Source: Asterella californica
Taxonomy: Eukaryota; Streptophyta; Marchantiopsida; Marchantiales; Aytoniaceae
Assembly: GCA_036924285.1 (NCBI GenBank)
Contig: JAYKYS010000011.1
Span: forward strand, 186,001-250,000
DNA: 64,000 bases
Direction: 5' to 3'
This document shows, one piece after another, positions 9,600 to 23,223 of this stretch. The notes below the pieces were generated by a model that saw nothing but the letters and a program-made list of their open reading frames with translations, was not told the origin of the DNA and made no database searches. Numbering within the stretch: the stretch's first letter is position 1; each line of letters starts with the position of its first letter. The translations under genes and the position numbers were made by a program.

Positions 9600-10955
9600 G
9601 TTGACTGCTATCTTGCAGCCTCTGGAGCAGTTTCCTTCTGCTCACCACCAACAACCTCCACCGTTATTGTGCAAAAAACTTCTGCAGTTCTAGCTGCAAG
9701 CTCCACACTCTCTCCTACGACATCCCATGATGTCCAAGGATGACAAACTCCACGTGCCTCGCCCCCAACCTTTGCCTCCACCGACCCAGTAGACAAAGAG
9801 CTCAAGAGTGCTCGAGCAATAACACCCGTCGATCGCATCTGACGATGCTCAAGCAATCCAAGGCTAACAATCCATGTCAAGCAATTCAAGTCAATTGTTT
9901 GATCCAATACTTGACGACGTGAAACCTCCGACACCGAAGCTATGGCCGTCGTACCCGTAACGAAACCCATCGCTCGCTCTCTCTCATCGGCATTGAGCTA
10001 CACCAACTGCCGTAATTGAGCATCCCACACAAGCCCAGGTCCTCCATCTCTGTAAGCATGTGACGTTGGAAAGTTTACCAAAGTTGGTAACGCTATCATG
10101 AGCCGTCTCACTAGGTTCACCACTGCCATGGGTGACCTATCGACGACTCTCACTACTTGAGATCGTCGTCCTGCATCCAAGATGCTATCAACCGTGAGAT
10201 GCGCTGGTTGTCTCACTCCATCGTGTGCGCGCTTAAGCACCTCTCTCAGTAACAAGTTTGTCCACCACAACAGTGGATGATGTGCACGAGATCCTACTCT
10301 CGCTACATCCAACAACACTGCTGGTCCAACCCAAGATCGCACTTGGTGCACACTCGTCATCTTCTGTGTACGAGCATCACCCAACAAAGGAACGTTCTCC
10401 AAGATGTACGCTGGAGAATCCATCTGATGCGTCTGGAGATGTCGTAAGATTCGTAACATCTCCTAGAACATCCTAGATCGCGTGTCATGTACACCCTGAC
10501 CTCTGCCAGCATGCGTGTGACCTTGACATGGCCATCCGGCTATCACCAAGTGAATGATGCCAACAAATGTAAGATCCTGCACCCTCAACAGCGAAATATC
10601 TGACGGTAATACTTGCTGGTATCCTCTAACAACTGATATGGGCAACAACTCAAACGTGCACCAAACGTGCCACATGTCCTAATGAAACGCGTCTCGCAAT
10701 CTCATCTCTCTCCACATACAAGTATCGCTGTACTTGTATGCCTGCCTGCAATACCGTAGCCAAACTTGTGTTGATCTCTCCAAACAGCTCCAACACACAC
10801 ACACCCTCCTCTGGATACTGCCATACAATGGGAGTCGTATCCAACGGTGATAAGGTCACATGGCCAATAGCAAGAACAACCATTTGTTCCTGTACTGGTG
10901 GTACAAAGGCTTCACTCCAAGCCTGCTGCACCAACTGATCAGCATACTGCTGCAA
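9600..10955 (-). pseudogene. Retroelement-borne C5 cytosine DNA methyltransferase domain
   Basis: A DNA cytosine-5 methyltransferase transfers methyl from SAM to cytosine C5. Motifs run in order on the minus strand: motif I as VLELFGEINTS (10768-10796), motif II-like YLYVERDE, motif IV IAGWPCQGHTHAGRGQG with the catalytic Cys (PCQ codons 10523-10531), motif VI ENVPLLGD (ENV codons 10391-10399), motif VIII-like VGSRAHHPLLWWTNL (10253-10297), then a short variable part and a motif IX/X-like RRQVLDQTIDLNCLTW (9872-9919). Motif I normally reads FxGxG; here Glu and Asn replace two glycines, so SAM binding is probably lost. There is one frameshift near 10650-10675 and in-frame TAG codons at 10463-10465 and 9998-10000. 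Upstream (minus) is a protease, downstream the RT start: the domain lies inside a gypsy polyprotein. Family assignment is firm; activity of this copy is unlikely. Confidence 0.85.
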
Positions 10956-11979
10956 CTCTCCACTCGAACTCTAGAGTGGAACATCCAAGGCAGATGATAC
11001 TAACGTAGACATGCTAGACATGTCCTCCACCTCCTCAAAGACCGGAGTATCCTCCGCATGGGCATTGCCCTCCAACAACTCGTCCGACCAAGTGATGATC
11101 GAACTGAATTGCAACGGATGCCATCGTCCCTGGTGTAGGCTATGTCGTCCCAACTCTAGCACTGAACCGCACTGATAAGCGGCTCACTCGTCCCTCACCG
11201 GACTGCCAACCTGGTCTGTAAGATGCTGTCTCCGTCCAATAGTCGATCACGAACCTCATATGGTACAACACCGCACCTCCAACCAATACATCATAAGACT
11301 TTGCGGCTGTAATGATGGCCTTGGCCTTCATCATAAAGCCATCTGTGGGATGATCTGACCGAACTCTCACCGTCAACATCTCACGTGTCATGTGTAGAGC
11401 CGTACCTCTTGATCTCGTTAGAGATGTCTGCAACTGGAATGGACATCTCTCCACCTCGGACTTCTTTAGACCCAAACCAATACACGCCGCCTTTCTCAAC
11501 ATCAATGATCGGGCTCCAGAGTCTAACAAGACCTTCTGGGGTCGATACACTTTCCCTGAAGGTGCCACTAAACAGAAGATATCACTTCTGTTGTCCAACA
11601 ACACCACACCTGGTGCCAAACCAGCACGGTCAATCGCCAGTCTAGCTGGTAACTCATCTAACCTAGCAGCCGCCGCTTGCCAAGTACCACTGGTAGCTGT
11701 CATGATCCTCGACTCCATGGACACGTCTACCACCTCTCGCTGAACTACATCAGCACTAGAGGTAATTACATCCTCGCTCACACTGAGCGTGGCCGCCAAT
11801 TGGAACACTGGAGCCAAGTTGACTCCCAATGCCCTCATATCCGTGGCTGAGAATAGTAGGGCTCGCAAAACTGATGTAGTCGCTCCCAACATCGAGTTCG
11901 ACGTCGCATCCACAGACGTCGAGGGTGGACGCACATCACACCCACTCCTGGATGTCGATGCCTCCAACTCTACTATCAT
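10956..11979 (-). pseudogene. Retropepsin-like aspartic protease region of gypsy polyprotein
   Basis: The 279-residue frame 11979-11140 contains a retropepsin-type stretch VLLDSGARSLMLRKAACIGL (active-site DSG) at about 11550-11490 and the later conserved YDVLVGGAVLYHM near 11300-11250. It cleaves the Gag-Pol polyprotein in active elements. The frame ends in TAG (11140-11142). The polyprotein appears to resume in another frame at 11162-10971, is cut by another TAG (10971-10973), and continues in that frame into the methyltransferase motif I region. Confidence 0.8.
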
Positions 11980-12262
11980 CAGTAGGCCGTTTAGGAACCA
12001 TAGATGTGGTTCTCAACGTCTCCGATAACGTGAACCACTGGGGAAGCCTGGTCTGTCTACCAGCCTCCCCGGGTTGTGGATCCAACTCCACTAACGCACC
12101 TCGTGTCTTGGAGGCACGTATTGCACCTCTAGTCACTGTCGCAGATGTCTCAATCTGCGCCACGCCAGCCATGAAGTCGAAGTCACCTCCTTATCCTCTA
12201 TAAGACGTGAAAGCCTCTATTCCACCTGATCTCCGCTGAGCCATAGCCATACTAGCTATCCT

Positions 12263-13632
12263 CTACTCCAACTGCTCAATCCGAGCAGTTATATCAGCTT
12301 CTGACGTCGTAGCAGACGGTGGACCAACCGGTCCTCTCCCAGGTGCTGGACCTCTACCTCCAGCTCGACCACCACGGCCTTCTTGAGCTCCTTCGCCTCG
12401 TCCACGATCAGCCTTCTCTTGCCAACTCGAGATGGAGATCAAAACAACGGTCACTACTGTGATCAGGTCGTCCGCAATGCTCACATTGCCTAGGTACTGC
12501 TTGAGACGTCCCTGACGTCTCATAACCTCTTCTCTGTGGATAGTCCTTCTGTTGATGAGGACCATCACACGTCCAACAAGGATCCGCTTGCTGCTGGCTA
12601 GAGAAGGACGGTATGGGCTTCTGCCCACCAGATCCTCCAACACCTCCTTGAGATCGTGACTGCTCTGCATGATCCTTACCACCACCACCACCACGCTGTT
12701 GCGTAACCTGTGATCCTCGAGAAGAGGTGGTCGCTCCATGTGATGTCTCCTTGCCGAACCCGACAACCACCACCCTCTCCTCCACCATGTTGAGCTCAAT
12801 CCGCTCAGCCAGACCAAAGACAACCGCCAACGTCGGAGTGGTATCTCTAAGGAGAGTAGCATCTCTAACTCTCATACGCAGCTCCCGGTCTAGTATCCCA
12901 TACCAGAACTGGACTGCCTATGCTTCCGTCACCCCTTGGGTAACGTTGATCAACCGCCTCATGCGAGTAAACGTCTCGCGTAGACTCTCTCTAGTCTTCC
13001 GCTGGAACTCCTGCAGACTAGTAGACTCCTCAACTTGTCGGTCCGCACACCCTGATAGTTCTTCCTCAAACATTGGAAGAACTGAACCACAGGATTAAAC
13101 CCTGGTGGTATCCCACTCACACTATCACATGCTCCACTACTTGTGGACGCACCGCTGGTAGTAGGTACTCCGCCACTTGTAGATGTACCATTGCTATCGG
13201 CACCCGAACTCGCAGGTGTTACGCCTCTCGAAATTACGACAATAGTGATAGAAACGTAGTTGGGAGACCAATGTTGTCTCCACAACTCGATCTCAACACT
13301 GTAAGCTCGCTTGAACTCATGATAATCGTCCATCGGCGGTCCCTCCAAGTGTTGGAACAAACCCTTCCATGCCATGAAGGGTGTAAACAGTTGTGGGTTC
13401 CGCATCTGCTATAGGTCGCACCAACTGTCAACTCCTGGATGAAGTCATCCAGCTCAATGGTACCAACTGTATCCGAGTAACGTCGAGGTCCCTTCGTGGC
13501 TCCATAGATCTCGTCCATGTCCCACAACAACGGTGTGACGACACTAGACTCACCATCAGAAAACGCGTTGTCTGCGTCTGACTCGTCCTCTGGAACAACT
13601 GACGGCAATGGTGTAGGTAGTCGGTACCTCAT
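12263..13632 (-). pseudogene. gag of methyltransferase-bearing gypsy element
   Basis: The capsid-like part spans 13632-12880 in several frames (FQHLEGPPMDDYHEFKRAY, and LINVTQGVTEAQAVQFWYG near 12950). The nucleocapsid part in 12875-12408 has a Gly-rich linker, a degenerate knuckle CWTCDGPHQQKDY (last Cys replaced by Tyr) and an intact CX2CX4HX4C knuckle CEHCGRPDHSSDRC. A further frame reads a Gly/Pro/Arg-rich tail to 12263. Frameshifts break it repeatedly. It is the 5' gene of the minus-strand element, upstream of the protease. Confidence 0.8.
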
Positions 13633-14152
13633 CCCACTCCGTGTATACCCATTGTCCGAGAAGTCCTCACCAAAACCTCTTGAGAACTCAGTGATGAGAG
13701 AATCCCGCTAACACACTCCCCAATCGGAATGTCGCAATCTCCGTCACCACCGTAACCACCACTTGCCTAACCCCGCTCCTACTGAGCTCACCTATTTCCT
13801 ACTAGGACAGTCAAGGTAAAGACAACCTGTACCTGCCATCACCACAGGCAGGCTCTCAAGGTCTGTTGGTCGTCACTCCAACCGCACCGTGAGAGAGACA
13901 AAGATAGTCTAATTGGTCCGCAACTCTAGCTTCACTACCGACAGCACACTGGAGTGAACTCACTCCGGAAATCAAGCGCCAACACAAGCAAACGCGGCGC
14001 ACAAACAGGAAGCAGAATATGGAGGGGTTCCAACCACAAGAAGTCCAAATGATAACTCTCCACACTCAAACATTCACATAAAAGAAAACCCAGTCCCACC
14101 TGGACTGACGACTCTTTATCGGTGACCACATGCACAATATATGGTCACCAAC
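13633..14152 (-). other. 5' leader of the minus-strand gypsy element
   Basis: No coding sequence is supported. Read on the minus strand it lies between a possible LTR end (GTTACGACA near 14153-14161) with a following TGGTGACC stretch that could act as primer-binding site, and the gag start. The primer tRNA could not be identified. Confidence 0.4.
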
Positions 14153-14406
14153 TGTCGTAACTGATACTTGAGATCACTAACTAGATGTCTACACCTCTAG
14201 TAGCTCCAAAAATATCCACGTGGTAGCTCTACTAGCTCACCTAAGACAATTGCCTCCATATGCATCTCTACGGTATAAGCAAACACTACCACAACTATAG
14301 CTTCCCTCTAATACTGTGGGGTCGTCTTACCACTCCTCTAGGGACGTGCGAGAAGGTCTCTTACTACCTTATACAAGTCCATAAGTACTTGCACGCATCC
14401 TTGTAG

Positions 14407-14510
14407 GACACCAAGAGCTATTGGTCTAGTGGTAAAGCCAAAGCTAAGACTACAGAGTTAAGAGTCCAGGTCCAGAAATAGTGTTGAGATGGGTGACCAA
14501 CTGGTTTTAC
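14407..14510 (+). ncRNA. 5S rRNA-like pseudo-sequence (candidate Pol III head)
   Basis: AGTTAAG (14456-14462) is followed 32 bases after its start by GATGGGTGACC, the same words and spacing as in the plant 5S rRNA internal promoter region. Upstream bases (CACCAAGAGCTATT, then AAGACTACAGAG) align loosely with the first half of 5S. The sequence between is diverged, so it is not a functional 5S gene. It could be a 5S-derived SINE head or a 5S segment captured in an LTR, as in Cassandra-type elements. A tRNA-like A box (TGGTCTAGTGGTAAAGCC) overlaps and is the alternative reading. Confidence 0.55.
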
Positions 14511-14619
14511 ACTTCTCACATAACTCGAATTTGGATATCTCTCTCACGCACGCTAGCAAGTTGGCTTGCGACGGGCTCGGGCTCAGGCTTAGGCTCCGCT
14601 CCGCCTCTGCACTTTCGCA

Positions 14620-14684
14620 CTCCGCTCTCACGCCTCCGCACTCACGCACCTCTGCTCCGCTCTCACGCCTCCGCACTCACGCAC
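14620..14684 (+). repeat. Two identical 30-nt C/T-rich units, period 35
   Basis: Bases 14620-14649 and 14655-14684 are identical (CTCCGCTCTCACGCC then TCCGCACTCACGCAC). They lie within a wider CTCCGC/CACGCA-rich stretch, 14570-14710. Confidence 0.9.
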
Positions 14685-15782
14685 ACTCCCGCTCACTCTC
14701 CGCTCCGCTCCGCTTGCAGTAGAGTACAACGGGCACAACACACCAAAAGAGACTCGACTCCACCTCGAATTGCAGAAGATTGCACCAAAAGAGGTTCCAA
14801 AACAGCAAAAACAGCTTGCGAGTGCACACCTAAAATAGCAAGAACACCCAAAGCCAACCCGAACACCACTACAACAAATTCGCAAATGCATCATACACAC
14901 TTCGCGAATGCACACACACACACACAAGAAAACTCCTAAACTCGAGTTTCCACATGAAATTGCACCAAAATCTGACGTAACTAGCCTTTTTGCACTTTCG
15001 GGTGACACGGCAGCGAACTTCGACATGCCATAACTTCTTCGATCCTTGGCCAAACTCCACGAAACTTAGTGCACTAGAATCGTCTCTCCAATGCGCTTCC
15101 AAAGAGCCCACTCCGACCTGACATTGACAAGTACTTCGACTGCCACGTCCAAACGCGCACTCCGGCTCCAACAAGTCACTTCAAAAACATTCCGTAAAAT
15201 TTTTGCAGCGCTTCCGCATGACAAAAAATCTCCACTCGATCTCACAACAGCAATCGATCTGCAACCAGCAATGTAGCATGCGCCCACACACCTTGATCAC
15301 AACTCCAAACAATCAAGCACGAACGACAACGCCCAAAGATACCAGCGGACGATTTCAAATCAGCGGGTTCTTACTGAACTCCATCTCGACTTGCACTCAG
15401 TTCTTCGAGTAATCTGAACAGAGAAATTATTATCTCAAACACTACAACAAAGATTACTCACAAACGGTCAAGCCAAACCCACTCTAAGCACGAAGAGAAT
15501 CCGAGTTACATTCAACTAGACTATCCACCATAGCTTGGAGCTTGAAGGCTCAACTCGAAGAACTAAGGCCTCCAAGCCCTACCTGCGAAGTATACCCCTA
15601 GTGAGCTCTCCCACCAACTCGCCCTAGCGGCACTAACGGTCTTACCGAGATGCGCCACTTCGCACTCGATCAACCTAGCCGAGGTGCCAAACTGACGTGA
15701 CACCTCAGTATGTTCTGCTTGGCTTGATGCAAGATGTATGAGCGTTGTCCTTAGAACTCGATGACGTCCAAGAGACTCTCTC

Positions 15783-17160
15783 TTATGATGTGCTCGAACT
15801 CAAGAGTTTGCAAGCCAAGACAACAAGTGACAACAATATTTTGTTTCCCCGGTACACTAGTTCAAAAAGTTTGTATTCGGTTATGGTGTGGATAGAGTCG
15901 TTGTAGGCGAACTCTATCAGATCTAGGTGTTCCATCCAATCACTTTGATCTCTAAAGATGTAGTTCATAATCCCTTGTTCAGTTACTTGGTTTATTTTCT
16001 CACTTTGGCTCTCCGTTTGTGGATGGTACGTTGTTCTGAACTTCAACGGAGTTCTCATTTGCACGAAAAATGAAGTCCAAAACTCGTTGGAGAATCTTAT
16101 ATCATTATCTGATATAATCTCCTTTGATATTTGAACACATACTTGAAGAATAGTTTGGCTACTTCCGAGACAAAGATGATGATTGTGCATGATATGAAAT
16201 ACGTCATTTTGCTTAGATGATCCATCATTGTTAGGATACAGTCATAACCTTCTTTGATGAAGTCCATGGTTATACTCTCCCAGAAATTTTTGAGTACGAG
16301 AATGGGTTGTAGCAAACCACGAGTCTTTGATGCTCTCGACAGAGTGTCAACATGTGCATTCTTTTTATCTTTGTGATATTTGCACGTCAAGTTGTAACGA
16401 GATAGCTCCAGCTGTCAACGTTGTCGTTTCAACGATAGTTTGGGTTTCGTAGTGAAATAGGCGTTGCTAATGTTGTCAGTGACTATGGTGACTTCACTCT
16501 GCAAGAGATAGTGCTCTCATCGTTTCAAACATCATATTACTGCTAGCATTTCCTGCTCGTGAATCTCCCACTGTGTTGCTTGCTCACTGAATCTATGAGA
16601 CTTGAAAGCTACGAGATGGTCGTTTGCATGAATATCTCATCGATAGCTAATTGTGAAGCATCGGTGTGGATCTCGAACGGCTCCTTTAACTTAAGCAATA
16701 CCAGCATTGGCGCTTCTATGAGTGCTTCGAATGTCTTTTGTTGGAGTAGGTTCCAATGGAATGACTTTTTAGCATCTCTGAAGAGATCAAAGATGGACGA
16801 AGCTATATGCCCAAACTTTCGGATAAACTTCCGAAAATAGGAAATTAAACCCAAGAACGATCTTATCTCTGCTACGGTTTTGAGAACTGACCACTGTTGG
16901 ATGGACTGTATCTTCTTTTTGTTGATGTATAAGCTTTCTTTGTCTATCAAACAACCCAAGAATATAACGCTTTCTTGGTCGAATGAGCACTTAGATGCTT
17001 CAGTACTAATTTCTCTCTTTCTAACTTCTTCAACACCTCTTCTACGTCCTTCAAGTGTTGGGATCAGGTCGAGGAGTAGATTATGATGTCGTCCGAGTAC
17101 ATCATCATTAAATCGTCCAATTGGTCCTTTAAGATGTCATTCATCAATCTACTCTCTTAT
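15783..17160 (-). pseudogene. Second Ty3/gypsy pol relic (RT-RNase H-integrase)
   Basis: On the minus strand: the RT YxDD box as YSDDIIIYSST near 17100-17068; RT thumb/RNase H junction at 16959-16609 with AEIRSFLGLISYFRKFI and PFEIHTDAS (RNase H first Asp); the linker HVDTLSRA; the integrase region with ITMDFIKEGYD near 16270, then SDNDIRFSNEFW and YHPQTESQSEKINQV in 16190-15783. Frameshifts and stops separate the blocks, and the RNase H end and HHCC region are mostly lost. The 5' side (high coordinate) is cut at about 17160, inside RT, so gag and protease are absent. Confidence 0.85.
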
Positions 17161-17874
17161 CTTACCGCATAACCCAAGAAGAGAGGAGGCAAGTAGCGAA
17201 GTACAGCACATGCAAGTCGTCATGGGACTTCGCAACCAATGAGAAGGGACCAAACCTAACCACTATCCTCTCACGACCTAACCTACCGCCGCGTGGAGGC
17301 TCGGGATTGAGCGACGTTCGAGTTCTCATCTTGAAGGAGCCAAAGTCCTCGAAGTCCGCAACGGTCACACAACAGAGTGATAGGAGAAAGACAAGAGGGG
17401 AAGATAGACGAGGTCGAGATACGAGGGCATTATTGGGATGCGAGCTACGAGGGCAAGACCACAAAGTGCTGCAGAGAGAGCGTGAGGTGCGAGTAGAATG
17501 TGTGTGTGTGTGTGTGTGTGTGTAAGTTAGTGATAGTTTTGTGTGTATATATTTATCTTTCCTCATGGAAACATCGAGGGACCAGTGACAATAGTTGTGC
17601 GATTGACAATTCATGTGCGCTTGACAGTCGGGCGTAGTTGACAATGTTCGAGCGAATTTTGATAGCAGTATGAGACATTTGGGGACGTGTTTGCAGGTTG
17701 GGTTCCGTGACAGACTTAAGACTTAGTGTCGTAGCCAATGCAAGACCAATGTAAGCACATTTGTGCCTCGGGACCTGTCTGAACTATATGAGTCGTGTGA
17801 TCTTTTGATCTTAACAACGTGGTTTGTCAGTCGTCGAGTGAAATGTGTGATCAGTCGTCGAATGAAATGTATAC

Positions 17875-17878
<4 letters not shown>
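17161..17878. other. Non-coding spacer with TG microsatellite
   Basis: No gene is supported. A (TG)n tract occupies about 17501-17522. The long minus-strand frame across 17162-17644 is low-complexity (Thr-His runs from the TG tract) and is not taken as coding. Confidence 0.5.

Positions 17879-17947
<69 letters not shown>
17879..17947 (+). repeat. (AG)n microsatellite, about 69 bp
   Basis: An uninterrupted AG dinucleotide run extends from the end of line 17821 to about 17946 and then GGGG. It lies about 0.5 kb upstream of the first coding-like exon of the RecQ gene. Confidence 0.98.
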
Positions 17948-17948
<1 letters not shown>

Positions 17949-18447
17949 TAACTGTCGAGCGTGGTCTCTAGACAGTGAGTTAGTCAAGAAGTGTGCAGAA
18001 AAAAGTTTGATTTTTGACCCGCGATCTTTTGTCCCGACCTGAGGAACACGACAGTGAAAAATAATTATAAATACAAAAAATATGACTGAAAATCAACTTT
18101 TGATGCGAAACCTCGAGTTTATTTCCAATTTAATATCAAGAAACCACATGTTAGATGCCTCTTCAGAAACAAGTGTTTTTTGTTAAACAAACCTTAAAAA
18201 GCTACGTGCGGTTATGGTATAACTATGGGGCGGAATGAACGGTTCGATTGAACTGGAAGGAAAATGATTTCTTTTCGGAAGAACTGCGATGCGACTGTAA
18301 CACTGCACAATTTGAAAGTGGAGTAACATATTCACAGGTCCACAGTGGATTGGGAAAAGAACGACTGCCCAAGGCGCTCGTCGAGGAGAAACAACCTTAT
18401 GTTCCCGAGAGGCCTCACATCTCCTGCTGCTATTACATAACATCGTC
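17948..18447 (+). promoter_or_regulatory. 5' flank of the RecQ gene
   Basis: About 500 bases without coding signals precede the first ATG candidate at 18448. It should hold the promoter and 5' UTR. No TATA box or other element can be assigned with confidence. Confidence 0.3.
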
Positions 18448-18650
18448 ATGAAGAGGGCGGCTTCCGAGTCTGAACCGCAACGCTTGTCCTCCTCAGTTAG
18501 CAATGCACTTCCGGTGCTCAAGGATAAAAGGTAGAAAATTTCTGAGTTCGGTTTGTTCACCGAAGGTGCGAAGCATCCGAATGATGTGTTGCGTATGCCG
18601 CAATTGAGGTCTCTAATGCCCACTCCTTGTAAAGAAACCGTGAAGCGCCG
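18448..18650 (+). other. Candidate N-terminal exon(s) of the RecQ gene, with in-frame TAG
   Basis: From ATG 18448 a coding-like frame reads MKRAASESEPQRLSSS and reaches TAG at 18532-18534. The same frame continues afterwards as FGLFTEGAKHPNDVLRMPQL to about 18650. The TAG lies directly after AAAAG|GTAGAA, a possible donor, but no acceptor restores the frame into the firm exon at 18678. It could be a real first exon with a small unresolved intron, or a nonsense change. Confidence 0.4.
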
Positions 18651-18677
18651 TAGGTGTTTCGATACAATTTTTCTTAG

Positions 18678-23223
<4,546 letters not shown>

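Larger units (their letters stand above)
14153..15780. mobile_element. LTR-like, C-rich non-coding block
   Basis: Starts with TGTCGTAACTG, a plausible LTR terminus next to the leader of the minus-strand element. It contains the 5S-like stretch at 14407-14510, C/T-rich repeats at 14570-14710, and a CA-rich run at 14885-14930. Open frames here are low-complexity and are not taken as genes. The far end of the LTR could not be fixed, and a matching second LTR was not seen. Confidence 0.4.

Noticed and set aside
12263..12862. 199-codon minus-strand frame rich in Trp and Arg
   Set aside because: Mostly a frame shadow of the gag nucleocapsid region; only its Gly/Arg-rich end plausibly continues gag after a frameshift.
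14481..14939. 152-codon open frame on the plus strand
   Set aside because: Low-complexity Ser/His/Thr composition from C-rich tandem repeats in LTR-like DNA.
17162..17644. 160-codon open frame on the minus strand
   Set aside because: Thr/His run comes from the TG microsatellite and there is no domain; flanking DNA is repeat.
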